From: JAGQZY01 sp964588335
GTDB lineage: Bacteria > Bdellovibrionota > Bdellovibrionia > Bdellovibrionales > JAGQZY01
DNA length: 64,000 nt
Reading direction: 5' to 3'
NCBI GenBank assembly: GCA_964588335.1
Contig: CAZPOV010000002.1
Span: 253,389 to 317,388, forward strand
Within the stretch, counting starts at the first letter, position 1. Each line of letters opens with the position of its first letter. Position numbers and translations under genes: made by a program. The notes under the pieces were generated by a model, which saw only the letters and a list, made by a program, of their open reading frames with translations, had not been told where the DNA came from and ran no database searches. Below, in pieces: positions 44,374 through 52,800 of this stretch.

Positions 44374-44533
44374 ACTCCGGTTAAAGAACGGGCTTTAATC
44401 CATTGTATGGACAATTTTCTTTAATCTTTTGCTAACAACACTCACCAATTTTCAATGCGTGAGCCGGGTTTTGCCGGCAGGATGCCTGGCAGGGTAGGTT
44501 TTGGTTTTGATGGACCTCAACCAAGGATATTCA

Positions 44534-45760
44534 ATGAAAGCCCTTTTTATCTTCTCTTTAGTAACGATTTTGAGTGCCTCACTCCATGCTAGCGATCATA
44601 TCGATGGCGCTCCCACTTTACAAAACGGACAAGCCGATCTCAGTGATCTATACGCCTTTCCTACTCCTGAGCAGTCGGAAAGCTTGACGGTGGTTTTAAA
44701 CACCTATCCTGGGGTTGAAACTACGGGACATTTTTCTCGCAAAGTGAAGTATGACATTGAAATGCGTCAGGCGACTCTCAATGCTCCTTCTCGTAAGGGC
44801 TTTCATGCCTTCAATTTTGATGTCCTCACTTTATCTTGTTCCTTCAGTGATCCTGGCCACCACCATGGCAGCGGTAACTCCTCTCAAGGTCAGGCGACGT
44901 GTCAGCTGGTGAACGATGGCGAGGTTCTGAGTGAAGTGACTGGTCCTGTTGGTCAAGTGATCGAAGGCGATAGCCTTAAGGTTTTCACAGGGCCGCGTGC
45001 GGATGCATTTTTCCTATCCGTCGCCCATTTTCAAAAAATGACCAAGCGGGAAGGGTATCCGCCAGAGGATCCTGACGCTAAAAACGGAATGTACAGCATT
45101 AATGTTCTTAGTATCGTCGCTGAAATAAAACTGCCTCAACTGCAGAGTGAGCCCGAGTTGATGGCTGTTTCAGCGCAAAGTTTGGATACCGAAACCGGAG
45201 TGGCCATTGATCGCGTGGGGCGCCCAGAAATCACCAATTTGAGTTTGCATGCTTACGATGGTGCTGAGCCATTAAAAAGGGGATATAATAAGAAACCTCA
45301 GTTTGCCGTGGCGGAACAGTTCCAAGCCGTGTATCAGCAACGTCTTCTCGATAATATCACCGCCTACGATAAAATCGATGATTCAACAGATTGGAGCCAG
45401 GATGATTTACAAACCTTAACTGCAATGTTGGTCGAAGATTACTTGGTGCTTAATATGAAAGGCGCCTGTCTTCCCGGGGCCACCGACTTTTTAGCGATTG
45501 AAAAAAGTCTTATCACCGATACAGCCATCACCAGTTGCGGTGGTCGTCGAATCACTGATGACATCATGGCGATTCTTTCGGGCTATTACATTGCTGGAAT
45601 CAATGCCGATTACAAAGATTTTTTGACCGGTGTGAACAAGCCTTATCAATCCAATGACAAGGCCGAGCTCAGTGGGGAGTTTCCTTACTTGGCGCCCGCT
45701 GGTAAAACCTCATGGCTGCAGAAACAACTTCTGAAACTACTCATATTCACTCAAGAGTGA
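44534..45760 (+). CDS. Exported DUF4331 protein
   Basis: A 408-aa exported protein with signal peptide ending near LHAS and a DUF4331 domain recognisable by SDHIDGAPTLQNGQADLSDLYAFPTPEQ. The ATG at 44534 follows AAGGAT. DUF4331 has no established biochemical role; members occur near iron- or extracellular-matrix-related genes in several phyla. A His/Gly/Ser patch (HHHGSG) is present. A strong hairpin lies after the stop. Confidence 0.78.
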   Translation: MKALFIFSLVTILSASLHASDHIDGAPTLQNGQADLSDLYAFPTPEQSESLTVVLNTYPGVETTGHFSRKVKYDIEMRQATLNAPSRKGFHAFNFDVLTLSCSFSDPGHHHGSGNSSQGQATCQLVNDGEVLSEVTGPVGQVIEGDSLKVFTGPRADAFFLSVAHFQKMTKREGYPPEDPDAKNGMYSINVLSIVAEIKLPQLQSEPELMAVSAQSLDTETGVAIDRVGRPEITNLSLHAYDGAEPLKRGYNKKPQFAVAEQFQAVYQQRLLDNITAYDKIDDSTDWSQDDLQTLTAMLVEDYLVLNMKGACLPGATDFLAIEKSLITDTAITSCGGRRITDDIMAILSGYYIAGINADYKDFLTGVNKPYQSNDKAELSGEFPYLAPAGKTSWLQKQLLKLLIFTQE

Positions 45761-45790
45761 AGAGTTTTAAAAACGAGCCGACTTTAAGGT

Positions 45791-45819
45791 CAGCAGGTGA
45801 CTTCTGTAGTCATCTGCTG
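45791..45819. terminator. Long hairpin between convergent genes
   Basis: Twelve-base stem CAGCAGGTGACT / AGTCATCTGCTG (one wobble) with a 5-base loop between the DUF4331 and chaperone genes. No T tract follows directly, so a factor-dependent or stability role is as likely as intrinsic termination. Confidence 0.45.
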
Positions 45820-45841
45820 CAAGCCAGTAGCAAGGCAGATT

Positions 45842-46642
45842 TTACTTTTTAAATTTAACCTTTGTAGTTAAGCCCTTTTCTTTTGCCACCCCTGAGTACT
45901 CCAAGAATTCTAAAATATAAGTGCCAGGTTTAAGGCTGCCTTGATGATTTTTCAGAAAGGGAAACTTCACTTTTCGTTGTGGAATGTAGGATGAAACACC
46001 GTTGGCAGCAGCCACCACTGTGCTGCCTTCACCATCTTGCCGAGTCACTTTAAAATCACCATAAAGAAATTTATTTGATGAGTTAATAAGTTGAGAAGAA
46101 AAATAGTTGGTGCCGTTTTCGGAATAGACTTTAAAGTCTTTCAGTTTGTGGGGACGATCTGTGGGTTCGGTACTTACGATAATTGGTATAGCAACAGCGA
46201 CTTTCGCTTTTAAGCTAAAAGCACTTTTCTTTGATCCCGTATTTGAAGCACTACTGTCTCTCGTATCCGTTTCTTCTGGCCGAAAATAGAGGTGGGTTCT
46301 TACTTCTTTTCGTTTGATCTTATTTAATTTTTTGGTGCTGACTCGTATGACTTGTTCAACGTTTGGTTGTAAAGTCACACGTTTTGGTGAGTATCGAAGG
46401 TAAGATGCGGCTGATTCCTCGCTGCGAGATAAATCGGGACGCTGAACCATGCTTCCATCGGGTTTCATTTCATAAAACATAGTTGAGATACGGTAGGTTT
46501 CGGGTTTGTCAGACTTTAATTTGATTGAGAGGGTTCCGTTTTTGGTGCGTGGATTAAGATGAAGGCGGGTTGGGTAAATCTGTAAATCGGCCCACAGAGA
46601 AACTGGAATTAATAGAACTAGGAGTAGAATCATTTTTCTCAT
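45842..46642 (-). CDS. Periplasmic pilus-assembly chaperone-like protein
   Basis: A 266-aa exported protein with signal peptide ending near LWAD and two immunoglobulin-like domains of the PapD type: IYPTRLHLNPRTKNGTLSIKLKSD at the start and the YLRYSPKRVTLQPNVEQVIRV stretch matching the FP-x-R-x-x-L region. It lies 19 bases after the second DUF4402 gene. It should donate strands to and stabilise DUF4402 subunits before delivery to the usher. Confidence 0.72.
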   Translation of the reverse strand: MRKMILLLVLLIPVSLWADLQIYPTRLHLNPRTKNGTLSIKLKSDKPETYRISTMFYEMKPDGSMVQRPDLSRSEESAASYLRYSPKRVTLQPNVEQVIRVSTKKLNKIKRKEVRTHLYFRPEETDTRDSSASNTGSKKSAFSLKAKVAVAIPIIVSTEPTDRPHKLKDFKVYSENGTNYFSSQLINSSNKFLYGDFKVTRQDGEGSTVVAAANGVSSYIPQRKVKFPFLKNHQGSLKPGTYILEFLEYSGVAKEKGLTTKVKFKK

Positions 46643-46661
46643 AATTTACCTCATGATGCTT

Positions 46662-47084
46662 TCAGTATATAACGGTCACGGTGAAGACGCCAATGTAGGG
46701 TCCGGTTTGTTGGTTGTTTTTTAAAGATGAACGAGTGGCTCCAATAAAAATATATCCTATTCCAGTAGCATCCAAAGTTCCATTAGTGCTGGGGAAGGAG
46801 GTGAAGTCTTGGACTCTTATTTTCTGGTTACCAAGCGTGGAATTCATATCAATTCTCCTTGGCAGTTGGATTGTGAAGGCTCGATTAGGATCACCCTGAA
46901 TCATAAAGCTTGCGTTTTCTGCATTTTCAAAAGTTCCGGGCACAACGGTTTTTGCAGGATCATTACGGAAGCCCACTCCAAAATTGAGGTCAGAGACTTG
47001 GGTTATGGTAATAGGAAGACTGAAACTTTTCAGAGTTAGAAAAAAAAAGTTGATAAATAATAAAACTCGTAAGCAAACAGTCAT
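46662..47084 (-). CDS. DUF4402 pilus-subunit-like protein (probably minor)
   Basis: A 140-aa exported DUF4402 protein. After the signal peptide it matches its larger neighbour closely (ITQVSDLNFGVGFRNDPAKTV; PGTFENAENASFMIQG; a GYIFIGATR stretch). Probably a minor or adaptor subunit: a terminator separates it from the larger subunit gene upstream, which would lower its dose. Confidence 0.72.
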   Translation of the reverse strand: MTVCLRVLLFINFFFLTLKSFSLPITITQVSDLNFGVGFRNDPAKTVVPGTFENAENASFMIQGDPNRAFTIQLPRRIDMNSTLGNQKIRVQDFTSFPSTNGTLDATGIGYIFIGATRSSLKNNQQTGPYIGVFTVTVIY

Positions 47085-47126
47085 AATCTAAGTTTAAGAA
47101 ATTCCCATATCTATTACAACAATCAA

Positions 47127-47151
47127 TAAAAAGGCGTCCAGTTAGGACGCC
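47127..47151 (-). terminator. Intrinsic terminator inside the pilus locus
   Basis: On the minus strand GGCGTCC / GGACGCC with a 5-base loop followed by TTTTTATT, between the two DUF4402 genes. As those genes are otherwise arranged as one operon, it probably acts as a partial terminator that sets subunit ratios. Confidence 0.8.
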
Positions 47152-47182
47152 TGATAGAAGTTTAAACGTGTTTCAAAGAATT

Positions 47183-47677
47183 TTAGTAAACAACATCAAC
47201 AGTAAAGGTCGCTGCATAGGATCCTGCGGTTTGAGTTGCAAGAAGTGCGTCTCTTGTGGCGCCTACAAACAGGTCTTGGTTACCGGTTCCGTCAAGAAGA
47301 CCGTTGGCGCCTGCGGCTGGATTTGAAAGAAAGCTGTTAACACCAATTTGTTCGTTAGCAGTGGCACCAGCACCTGTGATCATGGTCACAGCTCCATCAG
47401 CGGGGAGGGTGATGGTATAGGCTGTGTTGGCTGCACCAGACACAGCGAAACTCGCATTTTCAGCATCTTCAACAGCTCCAGGAGCCACTGTTTTTGCTGG
47501 GTCGCCGGCGAAGCCTGAGCCAAAATCCAAATCCGAAACCTGAGCAATGGCAATGGGAGCCAAAACCAATTGTAAAGCTTGGGCGGTGTCTGAGGCGGCT
47601 TGCGCAATTTGTATATAAAAAGATTGGGTGGTCGAAAGAATTCCTATCATTAACATTAATTTTTTGAACTTGTTCAT
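47183..47677 (-). CDS. DUF4402 pilus-subunit-like protein (probably major)
   Basis: A 164-aa exported DUF4402 protein with signal peptide ending near AQAA. The mature domain is Ala/Gly/Thr-rich with the family stretches IAQVSDLDFGSGFAGDPAKTV, PGAVEDAENASFAVSG and LFVGATRDALL. It has the best ribosome site in the locus (AGAGGAG), its own upstream promoter-like sequence and a terminator behind it, all expected of an abundant structural subunit. Confidence 0.75.
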   Translation of the reverse strand: MNKFKKLMLMIGILSTTQSFYIQIAQAASDTAQALQLVLAPIAIAQVSDLDFGSGFAGDPAKTVAPGAVEDAENASFAVSGAANTAYTITLPADGAVTMITGAGATANEQIGVNSFLSNPAAGANGLLDGTGNQDLFVGATRDALLATQTAGSYAATFTVDVVY

Positions 47678-47712
47678 ACGTACTCCTCTAACTGTTAACT
47701 CTACTAAGGTAC

Positions 47713-47738
47713 GTATCGGCCGACTTTTTGAAACCTTA
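47713..47738 (-). promoter_or_regulatory. Sigma-28 (FliA)-like promoter before the major DUF4402 gene
   Basis: On the minus strand TAAGGTTT (47731-47738), 10 bases, then GCCGATAC (47713-47720). The known FliA consensus is TAAAGTTT-N11-GCCGATAA. The element ends 36 bases before the start codon, inside the 136-base gap after the usher gene. Two mismatches and a spacer one base short make it a candidate only. Confidence 0.45.
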
Positions 47739-47813
47739 AGGAAAATATTAAGAAAAGTTAGAAAAATCCCAGTATATTAAGAAAAACTCTATAAATACCT
47801 AGAAATATTGATT

Positions 47814-50357
47814 TTATTTAACTGTAAAATAGAAGTCTTGATCCAAGGAATCTTGATCTTTCGTATCGATATAATACGATTCCGGTGAGAAACTCGAGTT
47901 TTCCCCTTCAACCTTAAGACTATAAATACCTGGTGGAATGTTAGGAAACAGGAAATATCCATCACGATCAGAGCGCTCTTTGATTTCCGTTTTGGTCTGA
48001 CTATTGTAGAGAACCAAGGTTGTGCGGGGAGGTGTGTTTGAACCGGTTTTTATAATTTGCCCCTCGATATCGTGGATACGGACCATTGCGAAATTGAGTT
48101 CCAAGCATTGTCCTTTCTGTAGGTAGGTTCGAAAGCCTTTCTGTGGAAAGCTGAGCTGGGGGTCTTGAAGACTGCTATGTAGGAGCTGAATATCGGCGGC
48201 TTGATAGAGAGGAAGATCAGTTAAAAAAGCCTCACCATTTTCGTCTGTTTTGAAAATGCGACTTCCTTGGATCCAACTGATTTCGACGTCTTCAAGCGCT
48301 TGTTCACTGTCTCTATTGAAGACGCCATCATTATTGTCATCAAGAAAAACAGTCGCACACAGGTTGCCTCGGCTGGCCAGAAGGTCTGAGGACATCCTTA
48401 CATTTTGTCCATTTGAATTGTAGCCAAAAGAGGTTCTAAGCCTCAGGAAAACCTGGTGGTCGAGACCTCCATTGGAATAGCCTTCTAGTCCGGCGATAAA
48501 GCGTTTGAAGCGGTGTTGATAGCCAGCTTCAACGATGTTTTGATTGTCTCTGTAGTCTCTTCGATAGGAAGCGTAAATTGATGAATCTCTCGCAAAACGT
48601 TTGCGATACTCGACTCCGGCGGAACTGATGCCGTCAAAGTCATAAGAAGTCATCCAGCGAAGTTGATTTCTGAAATAGGTGTAAATAGCTTGTGCCTCGT
48701 TGTCGACACCATGGACGATATCATTTTTTAATTGAAAAGAGAGACTATTAATCGAAAAAACAATAAATTGTAAGGCCGAGTTGGCAGTGCTTTGGTTTTC
48801 GAAGACATCATGGCGAACACGATAGAGCATGGAAGCAAAACCAAAGGGAGAGAGACTGAAATCGGATTGTATGGTTTTGTCTATCAAATCTCCTGAGGCG
48901 GAAAAATTGGTCGATCGAAACTGATTTCCGTCGACGTAGAGCAATTGCAAGACATTTCGATAAAGGTTTAGTTGAGACCTCACAGCTAAAAAACTGCCTT
49001 TTTCTGTGAAATCTTCTCCATAGAATATGCTTCCTGAAAAATTATCCCAAAGTGAATTCAATCCAAGAACCGAATAGTCATGGGCTTGTGTTTCGCTACC
49101 AAGGTTGTAACGCGAATATGCAAAATAGGTAGAAAAATTGTCGCTCAAGCCGTAAGAGATTTGTGTTTGAGCTTCGGTCCGTGAGGAATCGGCTGTCGCG
49201 CCAACCTCGTACTGTAATTCATTACTTTTCAGATTTTTTTGAGTGATGTTTGAGTTGAGATACTCTGTTCGTCTTTCCCCTTGAGGACCGTAAAATTCAA
49301 GTCTGAAAATGTTTGTTCCATAAAGAACTGGAACATCGATGAACCGATATCGACCGAGATTGTTAGCGGTTTGTCTGGCGAAAAGAATGTCATTGACGTA
49401 AAGTTCAACCTCCCACTCAGGGCGCAAGTTGCCTTCAATTTCTCTTTGTCCAAAGCTAATGAGTTGATTTTGATCCCTATTGGTCAAATAAACACCTTCG
49501 CCACCTGTTGGGCCGCCGATAATTTCAGCAGTTGGTATGACGACGGTGCCGATTTGATAGTTACTAATGTATTTATTTTTTTCGGTGCCATAGAAATCAC
49601 GGCGGATTAGACCTGTAGTAAACTCGTTGTTATCGCCTGTTCCTTGAGTGGTCACTTGGACCTCATGATCGAGAACGTCTGATGTGAGATTTGAGTAATA
49701 GGAAGCCTCACCCTTGTCTCGATTCTTTAAATGTAAGGACAGCTGCTGATCCCAATAGAAGTTCTTCAAAGTCTGAGAGTCAGACTCTTTACGTGGGAAC
49801 CCAGGATCAAATGTTTTTTTAGCAGAGGATTTTCCTGAATTTTTCTTTCTTTTTAACTTTTCAAGAATTGGGTACTTCTCTTCGGTAAAAATTTGGATTT
49901 CTGATTTGTAGGGCAGGTATGTAATATTCACATTTAGAATAGATTCAACGAAGATTCGTGCGAGAAAAAATTCTTCTTCGAAGTACAAAATATTCTGACA
50001 AGAGGTCTTCTGCTTTTGCTCGTTTAATTCGAATGAACAATCTGTGAAGTATAGATGAAAATCAATTTCTGGGTTTTTAAGTTTAGCTTCGAATTCTTTG
50101 AGTTCAGATATCTGACGAGTTTCAAACCCTAACAATTCAAAAAAATCATTGGCAGAAATATACAGTGTTCGATCCACCTCATGACCCACCAAACTGCTGT
50201 GGAGAGTGTCGCCGGCGCGGGTTCGCACAAGAAGAACTCGTTCGGTAAATTCATTCAGTTCAAGAACGGGAGCTGAATAGCAAAAATCTATCTTTGAAAT
50301 GATCAAGACGACAATCAGAGCGGTGATTTGGATGATACGTGAATTACAAAAAAACAC
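47814..50357 (-). CDS. Usher-like outer-membrane protein with C-terminal beta-sandwich domains
   Basis: An 847-aa outer-membrane protein of the usher type. After the signal peptide comes an N-terminal periplasmic domain, a linker, then the usher core with WEVELYVNDILFARQTANN, GRYRFIDVPVLYGTN and LEFYGPQGERR, the stretches that mark fimbrial ushers, followed by barrel strands. The last 200 residues hold CNA-B/SpaA- or carboxypeptidase-regulatory-like sandwiches (VFLDDNNDGVFNRDSEQALEDV; RDGYFLFPNIPPGIYSLKVEG). It should secrete and assemble the DUF4402 subunits delivered by the chaperone. It resembles TcfC-type ushers more than classic FimD. Confidence 0.75.
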   Translation of the reverse strand: MFFCNSRIIQITALIVVLIISKIDFCYSAPVLELNEFTERVLLVRTRAGDTLHSSLVGHEVDRTLYISANDFFELLGFETRQISELKEFEAKLKNPEIDFHLYFTDCSFELNEQKQKTSCQNILYFEEEFFLARIFVESILNVNITYLPYKSEIQIFTEEKYPILEKLKRKKNSGKSSAKKTFDPGFPRKESDSQTLKNFYWDQQLSLHLKNRDKGEASYYSNLTSDVLDHEVQVTTQGTGDNNEFTTGLIRRDFYGTEKNKYISNYQIGTVVIPTAEIIGGPTGGEGVYLTNRDQNQLISFGQREIEGNLRPEWEVELYVNDILFARQTANNLGRYRFIDVPVLYGTNIFRLEFYGPQGERRTEYLNSNITQKNLKSNELQYEVGATADSSRTEAQTQISYGLSDNFSTYFAYSRYNLGSETQAHDYSVLGLNSLWDNFSGSIFYGEDFTEKGSFLAVRSQLNLYRNVLQLLYVDGNQFRSTNFSASGDLIDKTIQSDFSLSPFGFASMLYRVRHDVFENQSTANSALQFIVFSINSLSFQLKNDIVHGVDNEAQAIYTYFRNQLRWMTSYDFDGISSAGVEYRKRFARDSSIYASYRRDYRDNQNIVEAGYQHRFKRFIAGLEGYSNGGLDHQVFLRLRTSFGYNSNGQNVRMSSDLLASRGNLCATVFLDDNNDGVFNRDSEQALEDVEISWIQGSRIFKTDENGEAFLTDLPLYQAADIQLLHSSLQDPQLSFPQKGFRTYLQKGQCLELNFAMVRIHDIEGQIIKTGSNTPPRTTLVLYNSQTKTEIKERSDRDGYFLFPNIPPGIYSLKVEGENSSFSPESYYIDTKDQDSLDQDFYFTVK

Positions 50358-50511
50358 AATAGTTCTAACTTAAAGGAATAAGGTCAAGACAGGCTCTTGT
50401 TTTCACTAAAATGGACCAATGTCGCAAACCTATCACTTGACCTAGGGATAGGTGAGGTATCTAAACAATAGAGGTTTTTAAATCATTGAAAGTACAGTAA
50501 CATGAGAGAAG

Positions 50512-51144
50512 ATGAGCAAAACATTGGTATTGGTCGAAGATGAAATTCTCCTGCTAGAAACGATGCAAGACATTCTCGTTGAGTACGGCTACCAAGTTGT
50601 CTGTTTTCGAACCTTTGAAGACTTTATCTTTCGTTTTGAAGAATGCAATGCAGATTTGATTATGACAGACCTCAATCTTCCTGGAGAAAATGGAGTTGAA
50701 CTCATTTTACAGATTCGCCAGAAAGATCCACTTATTCCCATCATCATGATCTCTGGTAAAAAGACTACCCAGAATGAAGTGAAGGCTATTCGGTCCGGTG
50801 CTAATGATTTCATAGGAAAACCGGTCGATTTTAATGTACTGGTCGCCAAAATTGAGGCGCTACTAGAACAAAAAAAACAGCTTGAATGGAAGGATATTCA
50901 AATCGATCCGCCGAAAAGAATCGTGTATAATGAACACGGGACAGCGAAGCTGACAGTGTCTGAGTTTTCGATTTTCATGAAGTTAATGAAAAAGAAAGGC
51001 GATTTGGTGGCCCGTGAGCCTTTGAGTCAACAACTGCAAGGTAAAAGTTTGGATGTGCATGTTCATTCCTTACGCCGGAAGATAAAATCTCTCGGCCTTA
51101 ATATTGAAACTTTGAAAGGCAAGGGTTACAGGCTCGATAAATAG
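50512..51144 (+). CDS. OmpR-family response regulator
   Basis: A 210-aa two-component response regulator: receiver domain with acidic pair (VEDE), phosphoacceptor Asp53 (MTDLNLPG), Ser81 and Lys103 (GKPVD), then a winged-helix DNA-binding domain ending VHSLRRKIKSLGLNIETLKGKGYRLD. No histidine kinase gene adjoins it. Divergent from the usher gene by 154 bases, so control of the pilus locus is a reasonable guess. It is convergent with the next gene (3 bases apart). Confidence 0.9.
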   Translation: MSKTLVLVEDEILLLETMQDILVEYGYQVVCFRTFEDFIFRFEECNADLIMTDLNLPGENGVELILQIRQKDPLIPIIMISGKKTTQNEVKAIRSGANDFIGKPVDFNVLVAKIEALLEQKKQLEWKDIQIDPPKRIVYNEHGTAKLTVSEFSIFMKLMKKKGDLVAREPLSQQLQGKSLDVHVHSLRRKIKSLGLNIETLKGKGYRLDK

Positions 51145-51147
51145 ATA

Positions 51148-51738
51148 TTAATATCTTGGGTTCTCAATGGCTCGGTAAATCCACACGATCTCCATATTGT
51201 TTGTGCTTTGAACCATTTGTAACTGATCGCCGACAAACCGCAGATTGCCATGGATTAAAGATTCTTGCTCTTCGATCACAGTCTCTAAATACAGATAGGT
51301 CTCTGGTTGCTCGATCGGAAATTCAAGGCGGTAGGTCATGGCGTGTATTTTCTCACCCTCGCCAACGATAAGAGTGGTTTCGTCGTCGACGAACTCGATG
51401 CGACGAGGAACTTCAAGATGTCGATTCAATTCGGGCATTCTTAGAACCTTTGTAAGATCGTAATAAACTTCGGCGTCCTCGGGGAGATTGAGGGAGTTTA
51501 AAAAATCTTGGTCACCTTTTTTTTCGTAGGCCAAGCTCATCGTAGAAACTTCCATGGCACCGGTTTGGTTGTTGCGCCGACGAATCGCTTGCCCCAGCAA
51601 CTGCCAATCATTATCGGTCAATTGATCCATAATTTCTGGCATCTCTGTAGCCATCCGTCTTAAATCTTGCTCTTGCGCCTGTGCCATCGAGGCGCCAAAA
51701 AGTAAGACCAAAAAACTGGCCGTTATAAATTGCCACAT
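51148..51738 (-). CDS. Exported protein of unknown function
   Basis: A 196-aa protein with signal peptide ending near AQAQ and a mature part that alternates helices with beta strands and many Glu and Asn residues. The start at 51738 is the first ATG that gives a proper signal peptide; a longer frame from 51849 would put an unlikely sequence before it. Ribosome site weak. No family recognised. Confidence 0.65.
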   Translation of the reverse strand: MWQFITASFLVLLFGASMAQAQEQDLRRMATEMPEIMDQLTDNDWQLLGQAIRRRNNQTGAMEVSTMSLAYEKKGDQDFLNSLNLPEDAEVYYDLTKVLRMPELNRHLEVPRRIEFVDDETTLIVGEGEKIHAMTYRLEFPIEQPETYLYLETVIEEQESLIHGNLRFVGDQLQMVQSTNNMEIVWIYRAIENPRY

Positions 51739-52317
51739 TGATTTGAAATATAATTGTTGGTCTTTAATACTTTTTACTTGATCAGCACCCAGAGTGGCGC
51801 ACAGGTTACGGCCTGCGGCGACAGGGGCTGTGAGTCTCATACGATCCATTCGATTCTACCCATTCCCTTTATTAATAATTTACGATCCCAGAAAACAGAA
51901 AACTCGATCACAAAATATTTTCAAGCTTCCAAAAATGCGTCTCACTGACCAGTTATTTCATGCGAGGCTAAAAAGTTCAGAAAAAGTTTCTTCCGAAGTT
52001 TTCTCTTTATTTACTGATGTTTATACAGGTCATTCGGTGGAAAAAGAAGACACCCAGCAATTAATACCCGGTTGTCGAATTTCTAAACACCGAAAATGAC
52101 GATAAAATTTACAGAAATACAGATGTTATCAATACTGTGCCAAAGCTTTTTGAATGAATGGTGATGGTGTTTGGAGTTTGCAGCTTATCGCTGTTCGCAA
52201 GTGTGGCTTTCGTTTTTATTGCAAGGGATCACCGTAAGAATGAAAAAGAGTTTACTAATTTAAAGAACAATCGGTAGGGTCCCTTAACGATTGATTTAAA
52301 GATTACCGATAAGAGGA
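51739..52317. other. Intergenic, one doubtful mini-ORF
   Basis: About 580 bases without an assured gene. Plus-strand frames at 51754-52099 lack ribosome sites and domain-like content. The only item worth noting is the small frame at 52158-52277. Confidence 0.5.
52158..52277 (+). CDS. Possible 39-aa membrane mini-protein
   Basis: An open frame coding for one hydrophobic helix (FGVCSLSLFASVAFVFIA) followed by a charged tail (RDHRKNEKEFTN), a layout typical of single-pass mini-proteins. There is no clear ribosome site, and an overlapping frame begins 8 bases earlier, so it may be chance. Confidence 0.25.
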   Translation: MVMVFGVCSLSLFASVAFVFIARDHRKNEKEFTNLKNNR

Positions 52318-52800
52318 CTAAAGTTCTTCTTTGATATAAGTCACAGCCTGGCCATTGGTTTCTTCAATGGTCACAGAAAGGCCCTCTAAACCGATGGCGT
52401 GAAAATCCGCTTCAAGCCTTTTATGGACCCATTTGGCCAGACACTCAGAAGAGATATTCACAATGTCCAGAATCACACAATCCTCTTTTGGAAAAGAATA
52501 AAACTTCTCGTTGAACTTCACTTCATAGTTGGTGTCGGTTTCGCCAATATCAAGAAACGGGGACTCGGCGGGAAGTAACACCTGCTCGTCAAGCTCCGAA
52601 CACAAGTCATCAATCTTGGTTTTAAGATGACCAAACTCAGCACTTAAGCCGGTGTCTTCCGCCAAACTGCGGAAGTCTAGGTCCACCGAGACCAAGTAGT
52701 TGTGCCCGTGCAGGCACTCGGCTTCACGCGCGTTAAAGATCGTGAAGTGAGTGGATGAAAATTTAAAACGCTCTTTCGAAAGACTGACTTGAAACGGCAT
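52318..52800 (-). CDS. 6-pyruvoyl-tetrahydropterin synthase-like protein (QueD family)
   Basis: A 160-aa PTPS-fold protein. Zinc ligands are present (FSSTHF and CLHGHNY, His31/His33). In QueD the catalytic Cys lies four residues before the HGH His; here the only nearby Cys, Cys29, lies two residues before it, so the reaction may differ. The Glu of the C-terminal VTIEETNGQAVTY matches the pterin-binding site. It overlaps the dapD stop by one base. Queuosine, folate or another pterin path is possible; none of their genes is nearby. Confidence 0.75.
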   Translation of the reverse strand: MPFQVSLSKERFKFSSTHFTIFNAREAECLHGHNYLVSVDLDFRSLAEDTGLSAEFGHLKTKIDDLCSELDEQVLLPAESPFLDIGETDTNYEVKFNEKFYSFPKEDCVILDIVNISSECLAKWVHKRLEADFHAIGLEGLSVTIEETNGQAVTYIKEEL

